Position numbers and translations under genes: made by a program
Assembly: GCA_937982505.1 (NCBI GenBank)
Contig: CALJLV010000018.1
Coordinates: forward strand, 1-51,603
DNA: 51,603 nucleotides
Direction of reading: 5' to 3'
Origin: an uncultured Desulfobacteraceae bacterium
Lineage (GTDB): Bacteria > Desulfobacterota > Desulfobacteria > Desulfobacterales > UBA2174
The notes under the pieces: model-generated
Told to the model about the DNA's origin: nothing
Databases searched by the model: none
What the model saw: only the letters and a program-made list of their open reading frames with translations
In this document: positions 27,601-35,335 of the stretch, piece after piece
Layout of the letters: the number at the start of each line of letters is the position of its first letter
Numbering within the stretch: position 1 is the stretch's first letter

Positions 27601-28103
27601 CCGCTGCCGCTGGGGCCCACCACCAGGAGCAGGGGGGCCTTGGGCACGGACGGATCGCTGAAGTATTCCTTGCGCACATGGGCCCGGTAGACCTTTTCGA
27701 AAAGCTCGGCCATTTCGTCGGGAACGTGAACGTCGGTCAGTTCCCGATCCAGCAGGGCCAGCAGGTAGCGGTAGTCGCGGGCCGAGACCTCCTTTTCCAG
27801 GATCTTGTGCCAGGCCTCCTGGGGGTTGGTCTGCCCGGACAGCTCGAAACGCCGCTGCCAGTCGGTGAGAATCGCCGGGTCGCGCAGAATCTTGAACTGC
27901 CGCTGGGGGGCGTCGAGAAACAGGGACAGGAAGACCTCCAGAAGGTTGTTGAGCCAGTCCGACGGCGGGTGGTACTGGTTGAGTCGGGCCCGCATGAAGG
28001 CCTTGGTCTCATAGGGCCAGGCCGCCACCAGGGCTTCGATTTCGCGCAGCCGCCCCTCGGGCAGGCGCACGTAGTGAATCTCACGGGTTAACCTTCGCGC
28101 CAT
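24681..28103 (-). CDS. Tandem AAA+ ATPase with C-terminal Lon-type (S16) peptidase domain
   Basis: 1140 residues, far from the ~780-800 of ordinary Lon. AAA+ module 1: Walker A GPSGSGKT (163-170), Walker B-like IVIDEI (~327-332), then ATTDQPERFDATIYRRF. AAA+ module 2: Walker A GPPGSGKT (523-530), Walker B VVFFDEGDAL (581-590), sensor TTN (627-629) and Arg-finger region LIRSKR. The peptidase domain (~800-1000) has GGPSAG with Ser927 and GGHKKK with Lys975, matching Ser679 and Lys722 of E. coli Lon. The usual Lon N-domain is absent; ~140 C-terminal residues are basic and helical. No membrane helix is seen. The ATG lies inside the SPFH gene's end (23-bp overlap), behind GGGAGA, so the two are coupled. 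Confidence 0.85.
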   Translation of the reverse strand: MARRLTREIHYVRLPEGRLREIEALVAAWPYETKAFMRARLNQYHPPSDWLNNLLEVFLSLFLDAPQRQFKILRDPAILTDWQRRFELSGQTNPQEAWHKILEKEVSARDYRYLLALLDRELTDVHVPDEMAELFEKVYRAHVRKEYFSDPSVPKAPLLLVVGPSGSGKTATVTETIEQVIFRSEVRPEIDLDQKKEELLAGEPFWKSIEEIDPTLAAEIRRRQKLRFYKRLSRLPLVSRLFKQRIGKHLSELEEQGLWVDYAMVTPNDYQTALAGEPGNYFKKALGDPRKTTIRHVEEAHSAFGKAGGRDGGPERQQRTLIDTANIVIDEIISGRRDCLLIATTDQPERFDATIYRRFVEKGRIVDISQFWTNPANLRELVRLELQRNDIRQAVAPDPACAWAERCLSPERIEAAVARIYRIFDDRALKVIPSYVRKLIGSVIELKGHFEAEHLDDPLLVRQAFELVARNSYGDLFNRVVDRMDRKVLWETYVGGVKNTFSEMINNCLYYGVADEKGVVLNGPPGSGKTFLVRAWLSENKTVHDISTSPTALQDPLNPIDGAIENLEKVYDIAKMIAPTVVFFDEGDALAPRRSPSGGNPSDKLTNRFLNLIDGEVPLNKVFTVLTTNRLDILDPALIRSKRLKVLEISGHLTRDDIAEIVTKALEGVPLQEGLAPAAIIEAAKGICHTPADYAAFVEKARALRSTEYEVIQRFKALFPKGPAGLENFVKFNFKTLSGVLEAAGAPQSLKGAIKGDAGLLLEHAAAVMALIAGVDRTEEYPLTASHLHSARHEISGSPIKKGKVQLDEFLEAELSQEPQIGFIIGVGANDVTGVLLPIATSLTYSLGPEKVLVTGAVSSSAPAAAEMEMAVKMTQQSAQEALTMVKNYLQQLAPKTSVAKLLGEFLGNYTIHHQLLSASYNVGGPSAGYALAINTLSALLHIPVYHDFGITGAPWTKGVKTGEVGGSVLIGGHKKKTEKVLQYLRRMYMPLQNYKDLELEFLLGYWSQGKDILGVNHFGDLVPEVVWLGADYEKILLDLIGQRIRYKIAKYQGSVSSQADKQQIIDLKAILREEVEKTIITRLDALRAYQRNPMHDPHMSLDEIFRIYRKPHRRMLSPLLGRLRQRLAALRGPREQEGA

Positions 28104-29034
28104 GGTCTTCTCCCGCCGCCGGCGACGGCATGGGCAGGGTCAGCGCTGGGGCTGACGCGGTGTTCTGGATTACCACCGTATTCTGGCCGCTGTCGTTCTT
28201 TTCGTAGGCCGAGGCCCATTTTTGCTGGACCAGAAATTCGAGCAGGGCCGTGTCGGTGGACCCGTCGGGCCGGCCCAGGGCCTGCTGCAGGGCCTGGATG
28301 CTCTCCAGATAGGCCGCATAGAGCTTGCGGATGCGGCTGGCCTCCTGGTCGGCGGCGTAGTTTTCCGCCTCGGCGATCAGCTCGCGGCGCTTTTTCTCCT
28401 CGGTGGCTTCGACCAGCTTTTCGCCGAAATGGGTCTCCTTGAGCACGAAGCTGACCACCTCGATGCCGTATTTGCCCGCCAGGGTCGGCCCGCCGATGTT
28501 GATCGGCCGCGAGGCCAGGGCGGTGAAGATCTCTTCCTTGATCGACTCGCGGTCGCTGATGAGGCGGTTGACTTCCTTGGCCTGGAGGATGTCCTTGACG
28601 ATGGCGTCGTAGTCGCCCTGGAGGATGCTCATGGCCTCCTTGTTCTCGATGGCCCAGGTGTGCAGATCGCGGATGCGGAAGGTGAGCACCGCCGAGGTCC
28701 ACAGGGCCACGTTCTCCTTTGAGATGATGCGCATGGGCTCCACCGTGCCGCCCAGAAAGAGGCGCTGGTTCATCAGGGTGACCTCCTGCTCAATGCGCGT
28801 GAAGAAGGGCAAGCGCGCGTGCCAGCCCACATCGGTGACGGCGATGCGCTCCCCGTTGAGCCGTTCGAGGACCACCGCGTAGTTCATCTTGACCTTGAAG
28901 ATGGTGCGCGTCGAATAGACCGCCGCCGCCAGTCCGTAGACCAGGCTGGCCAGGGTGATCAACGCCAGGGTGCGGCGCAGGACCCGTTTGACAAAGGCCC
29001 TGCGGACCAGTTTGGTGGGGGTGGGATCCGGCAT
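28081..29034 (-). CDS. SPFH/Band-7 membrane protein (HflC/prohibitin-like)
   Basis: 317 residues from an ATG with AGGAGG six bases upstream. One N-terminal membrane helix (~18-42, LALITLASLVYGLAAAVY) is followed by an SPFH domain (~48-235: YAVVLERLNGERIAVTDVGWHARLPF; VEPMRIISKENVALWTSAVLTFRI) and a charged helical segment (FGEKLVEATEEKKRRELIAEAENYAADQEASR...) typical of HflC/HflK assembly. SPFH proteins form cages around membrane proteases such as FtsH. Overlap with the Lon-like gene suggests it anchors or gates that protease at the membrane (inference). The gene order SPFH-then-protease and the shared ATG/stop region support this. Confidence 0.85.
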   Translation of the reverse strand: MPDPTPTKLVRRAFVKRVLRRTLALITLASLVYGLAAAVYSTRTIFKVKMNYAVVLERLNGERIAVTDVGWHARLPFFTRIEQEVTLMNQRLFLGGTVEPMRIISKENVALWTSAVLTFRIRDLHTWAIENKEAMSILQGDYDAIVKDILQAKEVNRLISDRESIKEEIFTALASRPINIGGPTLAGKYGIEVVSFVLKETHFGEKLVEATEEKKRRELIAEAENYAADQEASRIRKLYAAYLESIQALQQALGRPDGSTDTALLEFLVQQKWASAYEKNDSGQNTVVIQNTASAPALTLPMPSPAAGEDHGAKVNP

Positions 29035-29069
29035 CACCGGCCTCCTTTGAAGTCGAAGTCAAACGTGGC

Positions 29070-29849
29070 TCAGAGAAAACAGTCAGACCCGCCGGACTTG
29101 TCGGACAGGTCACGGGGGCCGGCAGCGAAACCCCTGGCAAACCAATCCACCGCTTGGCTGACAAATCGGGTCTGGTGGACCGGATCGCTCATCGGGTGGT
29201 CGCCGCCGGCCTGCCGCCACAGGCTTTTGGGATGGCCGGCGGCGGCGTAAAGTGCTTCGGCGTCGGCCACCGGCACGATGGAGTCGGCGGTTCCGTGAAT
29301 CACCAGTAGATGATGCAAACCGGCGAGCCGGTCGCTCAGGTCAAAGGCCAGCCGCAGGCCGGCCAGCCGGGGGGCGGCGGCCAGGGCTGCCGGGGCGATG
29401 GAGCGGCTCTTGAGAGGCCCGGCGTACAGGACCATGACGGCCGGATCCAGGTCTCGGGCCGCGGCGATGCAGACCGCGGCGCCCAGACTGGATCCGAAAA
29501 AGCCGATGCGGCCGTCGCTGCCGGCTGTTTTCCGGGCCTGGGCGCCCACCGCCAGCAGGTCCCGGACCCGCGCGGCGAAGGGCGCCTGTGCCATCCGCCC
29601 CTGGCTGCGGCCGCAGCCGCGCTGGTCGAAGCGCAGATAGCCGATCCGCATCGCCCGGCAGGCCTCGGCCAGGGCCAGCTGCTTGGGCGAATCGGCGCTG
29701 CTGAGCAGGCCATGGACCCCGATGACCACCGGGAAGGGGTGCCGCGCCGGGCGATGCAGCCACCCGGCCAGTGCCGATCCGTCGATGTGGACGCGGATCG
29801 GCTCCCCCCGGCCGTCATCCATGGCGCCGATTCGTGTCGGTCGGTTCAT
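29070..29849 (-). CDS. Alpha/beta hydrolase
   Basis: 259 residues from the ATG at 29849 (AGGGGACCC upstream); the frame runs further but without a good start. Oxyanion-hole motif HGLLSS (~45-50), nucleophile elbow GSSLGA (~119-124), acid HGTADSIVP (~185-193) with Asp, and catalytic His in GGDHPMSD (~219-226) complete the triad. LRFDQRGCGRSQGR (~71-84) is typical of serine aminopeptidase/acyl hydrolases. No signal peptide, so cytoplasmic. It lies 35 bp upstream of the SPFH gene on the same strand and may lead that operon. Substrate unknown. Confidence 0.8.
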   Translation of the reverse strand: MNRPTRIGAMDDGRGEPIRVHIDGSALAGWLHRPARHPFPVVIGVHGLLSSADSPKQLALAEACRAMRIGYLRFDQRGCGRSQGRMAQAPFAARVRDLLAVGAQARKTAGSDGRIGFFGSSLGAAVCIAAARDLDPAVMVLYAGPLKSRSIAPAALAAAPRLAGLRLAFDLSDRLAGLHHLLVIHGTADSIVPVADAEALYAAAGHPKSLWRQAGGDHPMSDPVHQTRFVSQAVDWFARGFAAGPRDLSDKSGGSDCFL

Positions 29850-29895
29850 GGGTCCCCTGGGGTCGTTTGCGGATCCTTTCGTGGCCCGCAGCCGC

Positions 29896-29924
29896 TTTAC
29901 TTTGAAGGATGATGAGGCTATAGG
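29896..29924 (+). promoter_or_regulatory. Probable promoter of the rlmD-trmO pair
   Basis: TTTACT (29896-29901) and TATAGG (29919-29924) with a 17-bp spacer, in the space between divergent genes, about 50 bp before the ATG at 29971. Confidence 0.45.
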
Positions 29925-29970
29925 CTCCCATTTAAGTCCAATCGGGGACAATTTGCAAATTTTTTGCGGC

Positions 29971-31407
29971 ATGGGGGAAACGGTGACGGTCAAGAAGGGC
30001 CAGACGATTGAACTTGACATCACGGACGTGGCTCTGGGCGGTCGGGGACTGGCCAAGGTCGAGGGGATGGCGGTTTTCGTGGACGGCGCCGTGGGCGGCG
30101 ACCGGGTTCTGGCCCGCGTCGTGCGGCGCAAGAAACAGTACGCCGAGGCCAGGGTCCTGGAGGTGCTGCGACCTTCGGCGGACCGGGTGCCGGCCCCCTG
30201 TCCCTACCACGGGATCTGCGGCGGCTGCAAATGGCAGCACCTCGCCTACGCGGCCCAGCTGGTCTACAAACGCCGGCATGTGGCCGAAGCTCTGGCCCAC
30301 ATCGGCGGGCTGGAAGGGGTGGCCGTGCATCCGGTGTCGCCGGCCGATCCGATCTTCGGCTATCGCAACAAGATGGAGTTTTCCTGCACCGATCGTCGCT
30401 GGGTGATGCCCCAAGACCTGGATCGGCCCGAGGTGGAGCGCGGATTCGCCCTGGGATTGCATGTGCCGGGCACTTTTGACAAGGTTCTGGACGTGGCCGC
30501 CTGCCGGCTGATGCCGGCCCTGGGCAACACCCTGCTGGCCGAGATCCGCCGTTTCCTGCGCCAGTCGCTCCGCCCCCCCTACGGCCTGCGCAGCCATGAG
30601 GGGTTCTGGCGCTTCGTGATGCTGCGCCACAGCCTGGCCCAGGATCGCTGGCTGGTGAACCTGATTACCGCCAGCGAGGATCCGGCGGCGGTGCAGCCGC
30701 TGGCCGACGCCCTGATGGCCGCCCACCCCCGGGTGGCCGGAGTGGTCAACAACATCACGGCGCGGCCGGCGGCCATCGCGGTGGGCGAGATCGAACGCTG
30801 CCTGGCCGGGGTGCCGGTGCTGACCGACCGCATCGGCCCCTGGGAGTTTGACATCTCGGCCAACAGTTTTTTCCAGACCAACACCCGCGGGGCCGAACGG
30901 CTCTATGGCATCGTGGCCGACTACGCCGGGCTCGACGGGAGCCAGACCGTCCTGGATCTGTACAGCGGGATCGGCACGATTCCCATTTTCCTGTCCGGGG
31001 CGGCCCGGCGCGTCGTGGGGGTGGAGATCGTGCCCGGCGCGGTGGCCGACGCCCGGCGCAACTGCGCCCACAACGGCGTGGCCAATTGCCGTTTCATCGA
31101 GGGCGATATTCGCGCCGTTGGCGCGGCCCTTCCCGAACGGCCGGATCTGGTGATCGTCGATCCACCCCGGGTGGGCATGCACCCCGCGGTGGTGGCACGG
31201 CTGCTGGCCATGGCTCCGCCCCGCATCGTCTACGTGTCGTGCAATCCGGCGACCCTGGCGCGGGATCTGGCCCTGCTCAAGGAAGCCTATGAGGTGGCGG
31301 AAGTCCAGCCCGTGGACATGTTCCCCCACACCTTTCACATCGAGGCCGTGGCCCGGCTGGAAAGGCGAGGTCGGGGCGCTCTGGCTTTTTCGGAGATCGG
31401 ATCATGA
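29971..31407 (+). CDS. RlmD-like 23S rRNA (uracil-5)-methyltransferase
   Basis: 478 residues. The TRAM domain (residues ~5-60) is followed by an iron-sulfur cluster motif CPYHGICGGC (~73-82) with a fourth Cys in DVAACRL (~175). The SAM domain has LDLYSGIGTIPIFL (~327-340) and IVDPPRVGM (~393-401), and the catalytic Cys lies in VSCNPATLARDL (~418-429), followed by PVDMFPHTFHIE. This is the RumA/RlmD/RlmC family, which forms m5U in rRNA or tRNA; substrate site not readable. The start could be the GTG at 29983 behind GGGGGA. The stop overlaps trmO (ATGA). Confidence 0.88.
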   Translation: MGETVTVKKGQTIELDITDVALGGRGLAKVEGMAVFVDGAVGGDRVLARVVRRKKQYAEARVLEVLRPSADRVPAPCPYHGICGGCKWQHLAYAAQLVYKRRHVAEALAHIGGLEGVAVHPVSPADPIFGYRNKMEFSCTDRRWVMPQDLDRPEVERGFALGLHVPGTFDKVLDVAACRLMPALGNTLLAEIRRFLRQSLRPPYGLRSHEGFWRFVMLRHSLAQDRWLVNLITASEDPAAVQPLADALMAAHPRVAGVVNNITARPAAIAVGEIERCLAGVPVLTDRIGPWEFDISANSFFQTNTRGAERLYGIVADYAGLDGSQTVLDLYSGIGTIPIFLSGAARRVVGVEIVPGAVADARRNCAHNGVANCRFIEGDIRAVGAALPERPDLVIVDPPRVGMHPAVVARLLAMAPPRIVYVSCNPATLARDLALLKEAYEVAEVQPVDMFPHTFHIEAVARLERRGRGALAFSEIGS

Positions 31408-31850
31408 ACGACGACGCAGCCGACAGTCCATCGATTCGCTTTCATCCCATCGGCGTTGTCCGGCACGAGGCCGCCAGCGTGCCGCGGCACTGGTCGGTTT
31501 CGGATGTGGAGGGGGACCTGGTGATCGATCCGGTCTACCGTCGCGGCCTGTGCTCCATCGCACCGGGCGACCGCCTCGTGGTTCTGTTTCATTTCCACCG
31601 CAGCGGCCCCTTTACGCCGGATCTGCTGGTGCAGCGCCCGCCCCATCGTCAGACCGATATGGGAGTGTTTTCCATCTGTTCGCCGCGGCGGCCCAACCCC
31701 ATCGGCTTGAGCGTGGTGGAGGTACTGGCGGTGGCGGACCACATCCTGCGGGTGCGGGGGCTGGACATGTTCGACGGGACTCCGATTGTCGATCTAAAGC
31801 CGTTCGTGACCGGCGCCGCCGAATGTCCCAGCACGGAGCGCCCGGACTGA
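31404..31850 (+). CDS. trmO: TrmO-like tRNA methyltransferase (TsaA/YaeB domain)
   Basis: 148 residues, a compact form of the family (E. coli TrmO is ~235 with a C-terminal domain that is absent here). The hallmark beta-barrel motifs are present: FHPIGVVRHE (~13-22), LVVLFHFHRSG (~58-68), GVFSICSPRRPNPIGLSVVEV (split across ~87-107) and LDMFDGTPIVDLKPF (~120-134). TrmO methylates N6 of t6A37 in tRNA-Thr using SAM. Overlap with RlmD (ATGA) places two RNA methyltransferases in one unit. Confidence 0.85.
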   Translation: MNDDAADSPSIRFHPIGVVRHEAASVPRHWSVSDVEGDLVIDPVYRRGLCSIAPGDRLVVLFHFHRSGPFTPDLLVQRPPHRQTDMGVFSICSPRRPNPIGLSVVEVLAVADHILRVRGLDMFDGTPIVDLKPFVTGAAECPSTERPD

Positions 31851-31868
31851 GCGTCCCGGTAAGGCGGA

Positions 31869-32057
31869 TCAGGAAGCGGCGAAAAAATAGATCACTGATC
31901 CGGCCAGGGTGCCGATGAAAAGCAATCCCTCGGTGGTGCCCAGACTTTGGATGAAGGTGCGGTGGGCTTTGCGCATCTTGGCGTAGGTGGCCAGGAAACC
32001 GAGCCCCATGACCAGCCAGAGGGTTAAAATGGTGACGACCAGGGTTTGGGTGTTCAC
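31869..32057 (-). CDS. Small two-helix membrane protein
   Basis: 62 residues from a GTG with AAGGAGA eight bases upstream; an ATG at 32087 in frame lacks such a site. Two membrane helices (~4-24, LVVTILTLWLVMGLGFLATY; ~43-60, LLFIGTLAGSVIYFFAAS) are joined by a basic loop (AKMRKAHRTFIQSLGTTEG). It lies alone between plus-strand genes. Function not recognised; small hairpin membrane proteins of this size are common in this type of genome. Confidence 0.6.
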   Translation of the reverse strand: MNTQTLVVTILTLWLVMGLGFLATYAKMRKAHRTFIQSLGTTEGLLFIGTLAGSVIYFFAAS

Positions 32058-32222
32058 GGCGGGGGTCTCCTTCTCGAGGCCGGCCAAACGGCCGGGGCGC
32101 CCTGAAAATAAGGATGAGTCGCCCAGGGCGGTGGTGCCATCGATCCGGTCGCCAGGGCGGCAACCCGCTTACCATACCCCGAGTGGGTTTTCCCTTCAAG
32201 ATCCCCGACAGGAGGGACCCTG

Positions 32223-33644
32223 ATGCTCCCCTTGATCCTCGCCGGCGGTTCCGGCACCCGCCTCTGGCCCCTGTCACGGCGTTTGCACCCCAAGCAGTTC
32301 TTCAGTCTCTGGGGCGAGCGCTCCCTGCTCCAGAACACGGTGGCCCGGGTGGCCGGCACTGGCGCCAGCGCGCCGCCGCTGATCCTGTGCAACGAAGCCC
32401 ACCGCTTCATGGTGGCCGAGCAGCTGCGGGCCATGGGGGTGGTCCCGGGGGCCATCCTCCTCGAGCCGGTGGGCCGCAACACCGCTCCGGCCATCGCGGC
32501 CGCGGCCCACCTGGTGGTCGCACGGGGAGAAGATCCCATTTTGCTGGTGCTGCCCTCGGATCATTTCATTCGCCGCACGGACATTTTTCGCCGCCGGGTG
32601 GCCGCCGGCCGCCCCCTGGCCGACCAGGGGCACCTGATCACCTTCGGCATCGTGCCCGGATCGCCTGAAACCGGTTACGGATATCTGCAGAAGGGCGCAG
32701 CCCTGGACGTCGCCGGAGAGGTGATGGCGGTGGCCCGCTTCGTGGAAAAGCCCGACCTGGAAACGGCGCGCGGCTATCTGGCCTCGGGAGACTATTACTG
32801 GAACAGCGGCATGTTCATGTTCCGGGCCTCGACCTTCCTCCACGAGCTGAAAGTCCAGGCGCCGGCAATTTTCGAGGCCACCGCCAGAGCGGTGGAAGCC
32901 GGCCGCCAGGACATGGATTTCTTTCGTCTCGACCGGGCCGCCTTCGCGTCCTGTCCGTCGGATTCCATCGATTACGCCGTCATGGAGAAAACCGCCCGGG
33001 CGGCCATGCTGGTCCTCGATGTCGGCTGGGACGATGTGGGCTCCTGGGAAGCCTTGTGGCAGGTGGGCGAAAAGGACCCGGCGCGCAACATTCTCCAGGG
33101 GGACGTGGTGGTTCACGATGTGGCCGATTCCTACATCAACGCCACCAGCCGGCTGGTGGCGGCCGTGGGACTCAAGGCGCACGTGGTGGTGGAGACCGCC
33201 GATGCGGTGATGATCGCTCCGCGGGAGCGTACCCAGGAGGTCAAGCTGCTGGTGGATGCCCTCAAGGCCCGGGGGCGTCGGGAAGTGGCGGTGCATCGCC
33301 GGCATTATCGCCCCTGGGGCGTGCTCGAGGGGATCGTGGAGGCGGATCGCTTCCGCGTCAACCGGCTCACCTTGCGTCCGGGGAGCGCCATCTCGCGCCA
33401 GCAGCATTTTCACCGCAGCGAGCACTGGATCGTGGTCCAGGGCACGGCCCTGGTCAGCCGCGACCAGAGGCGTATCGTGGTGCGCACCGACGAATCGGTC
33501 TTCATCCCCGCCGGGGTGATCCATCGCATGGAAAACCCGGGCAGGATCCCCCTGGAGGTCATCGAGGTGCAAACCGGCAGCTACCTGGAAGATGCCGATA
33601 CCGTCCGGCTGGACGACGAAGGGTGCCGCGACGGCGGCGGGTGA
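32223..33644 (+). CDS. Mannose-1-phosphate guanylyltransferase / mannose-6-phosphate isomerase
   Basis: 473 residues, the usual length of bifunctional AlgA/ManC. The N-terminal nucleotidyltransferase has LILAGGSGTRLWPLSRRLHPKQF (split 4-26), EPVGRNTAPAIAAAAH (~81-96), LPSDHFI and FVEKP. The C-terminal cupin (~360-465) has RPWGVLEGI, RQQHFHRSEHWIVVQG with metal-binding His, and VFIPAGVIHRMENPG. The enzyme makes GDP-mannose for polysaccharides, with ManB supplying mannose-1-phosphate. A strong AGGAGGGA precedes the ATG. It converges with the phosphomannomutase gene, 16 bp apart. Confidence 0.92.
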   Translation: MLPLILAGGSGTRLWPLSRRLHPKQFFSLWGERSLLQNTVARVAGTGASAPPLILCNEAHRFMVAEQLRAMGVVPGAILLEPVGRNTAPAIAAAAHLVVARGEDPILLVLPSDHFIRRTDIFRRRVAAGRPLADQGHLITFGIVPGSPETGYGYLQKGAALDVAGEVMAVARFVEKPDLETARGYLASGDYYWNSGMFMFRASTFLHELKVQAPAIFEATARAVEAGRQDMDFFRLDRAAFASCPSDSIDYAVMEKTARAAMLVLDVGWDDVGSWEALWQVGEKDPARNILQGDVVVHDVADSYINATSRLVAAVGLKAHVVVETADAVMIAPRERTQEVKLLVDALKARGRREVAVHRRHYRPWGVLEGIVEADRFRVNRLTLRPGSAISRQQHFHRSEHWIVVQGTALVSRDQRRIVVRTDESVFIPAGVIHRMENPGRIPLEVIEVQTGSYLEDADTVRLDDEGCRDGGG

Positions 33645-33660
33645 GGGGCCTCGACCCCGT

Positions 33661-35139
33661 TCAGGCCATCCGGGACAGGATTTCCAGGCAGGCCGCGTTG
33701 AGGGCCTCGGCCCGCCGGGGGGTATCGGATTCGTTGTAGCAGCGGAATTCCGGGGCGTTGCCCGAAGGGCGCAGGTGGACGATGTCGCCGTTGGCAAAGG
33801 TGATGCGCACCCCGTCGGTACGATCGACCGTTGCCGGGGTTCCGCAAAGGAGGCCGAAGGCGGCCGCGATGCGGGCCCGGCCGGCCGCGCTTCCATCGAA
33901 ACGGGCCAGAATCTCGCGGCTGCGGGCGGCCGGAAAATCTTTCAGCCGGTTGCTGGCCGTATAGCGGCGGGGGAGGTCCTCCAGGAGGGCGCCCACCGGC
34001 CGATGGGTGGCGCGGGCCATGGCCAAAACGGCCAGGATCCCGATGAGGGCGTCGCGGGTGGGCAGGGCCGGCAGGATCCGGTCTTCCCGGGCGATGTCGG
34101 TCTGGGTCAGGAACCCGCCGTTGGCCTCGTAGCCCACCACCCGCCGTCCCCCGGCGGCCTGGGCCCGGATCATGGCTTCGATGACGTAGGGCGACCCGAT
34201 GCGGGTGCGCACGACGTGCCGGAACCAGCCGCATTGTTCCACGGCCGTGTTGCAGCTCACCGGCAGGCAGACCCAGTCGGCCTCCAGAAACCGGGCGCAC
34301 AGGATTCCGGCCACGTCCCCGCGCAGCCAGCGGCCGGCCTGGTCGGCGATCAGGGGTCGGTCGCTGTCGCCGTCGGTGGAGACGATGGCATCCAGCTTCA
34401 TCCGGCCGGACCATTCCAGCGCCAGGGCCGTGTCTTCGGGGCGGATGGCTTCGGTGTCCACGGGAACAAAGCGGTCCGACCGGCCCAGCAGGGTGGGGTG
34501 CGCGCCCAGTGAGGGCAGCAGCGCCGCCAGCAGGTCGCGGCCCACCGCCGAATGCTGATAAACGCCGATGCGCAGGCCATCCAGGGCTCCGGGGGGGAAA
34601 AATCGTCGATAGCGCGCCATATAGGCCTGGCGGGCCCGGTCATCCACGGCCGTCAGCGACGGCGGGAGCGGCTGCAGCCGCCCGGCCTCATCGAAGCGTC
34701 CGGGGTCCAGGGCGACGACCTGTTCGCGGATGGCGGCTTCGTCGGCCTTGAGGATTTCACCGCCGGGCGTGTTGAACTTGATCCCGTTGCGATCCTCGGG
34801 GATGTGGCTCCCGGTGATCATGATGGCCGGGATCCGGCGGGCGAGCCCGAAAAGGGCCAGGGCCGGCGAGGGGATCGCCCCGCAGTGGATCACGGCGGCC
34901 CCCGTGTCCCGCACCGCCTGGCCCACCGCCGCCGCGATGCGCGGCGTGCTGGGACGCAGATCGCCGGCAATGGCCACCTCATCCCAGGGATGCCCTCCGG
35001 AGGCCTGCAGGTGCTGCAGAAAGGCCAGGGTGTAGGCGTAGCAGACGCGGTCGGTCATCTGCGCGGCCGGGCCCCGGGCGCCGCTGGTACCGAAGGCGAC
35101 ACCGCTCTGGGCCATCACCTCCCGAATCCGAACCTTCAT
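33661..35139 (-). CDS. Phosphomannomutase / phosphoglucomutase family
   Basis: 492 residues from the ATG at 35139, which directly abuts GGGGAGG; an ATG at 35115 with GGGAGGTG at better spacing may be the true start. Phosphohexomutase signatures: FGTSGARGP near the N-terminus, the phosphoserine loop MITGSHIPEDRNGIKF (~105-120), the metal loop STDGDSDRP (~248-256), the substrate loop YEANGGF (~320-326) and the phosphate loop PSGNAPEFR (near 460). It interconverts mannose-6- and mannose-1-phosphate (or glucose forms), feeding the adjacent ManC. Specificity cannot be read reliably, so no symbol is given. Confidence 0.87.
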   Translation of the reverse strand: MKVRIREVMAQSGVAFGTSGARGPAAQMTDRVCYAYTLAFLQHLQASGGHPWDEVAIAGDLRPSTPRIAAAVGQAVRDTGAAVIHCGAIPSPALALFGLARRIPAIMITGSHIPEDRNGIKFNTPGGEILKADEAAIREQVVALDPGRFDEAGRLQPLPPSLTAVDDRARQAYMARYRRFFPPGALDGLRIGVYQHSAVGRDLLAALLPSLGAHPTLLGRSDRFVPVDTEAIRPEDTALALEWSGRMKLDAIVSTDGDSDRPLIADQAGRWLRGDVAGILCARFLEADWVCLPVSCNTAVEQCGWFRHVVRTRIGSPYVIEAMIRAQAAGGRRVVGYEANGGFLTQTDIAREDRILPALPTRDALIGILAVLAMARATHRPVGALLEDLPRRYTASNRLKDFPAARSREILARFDGSAAGRARIAAAFGLLCGTPATVDRTDGVRITFANGDIVHLRPSGNAPEFRCYNESDTPRRAEALNAACLEILSRMA

Positions 35140-35335
35140 CCTCCCCGGACCTCCTCTGCTGAACGTCGTCAATTTCGCCTCTCCTGGCACCGCGCGCAGG
35201 CGGCATCCCATCCGTCTGTAGGCCAGGCCGGATGCCGATGTCAACCAGGTCTTGGCCTGAACCGGTCAAGTATGGTAATGCAGAGCCTGTCCGCCCAGCG
35301 CAGGCGTTTTCCCATCAAGACGGAGTCAGGGCCCC

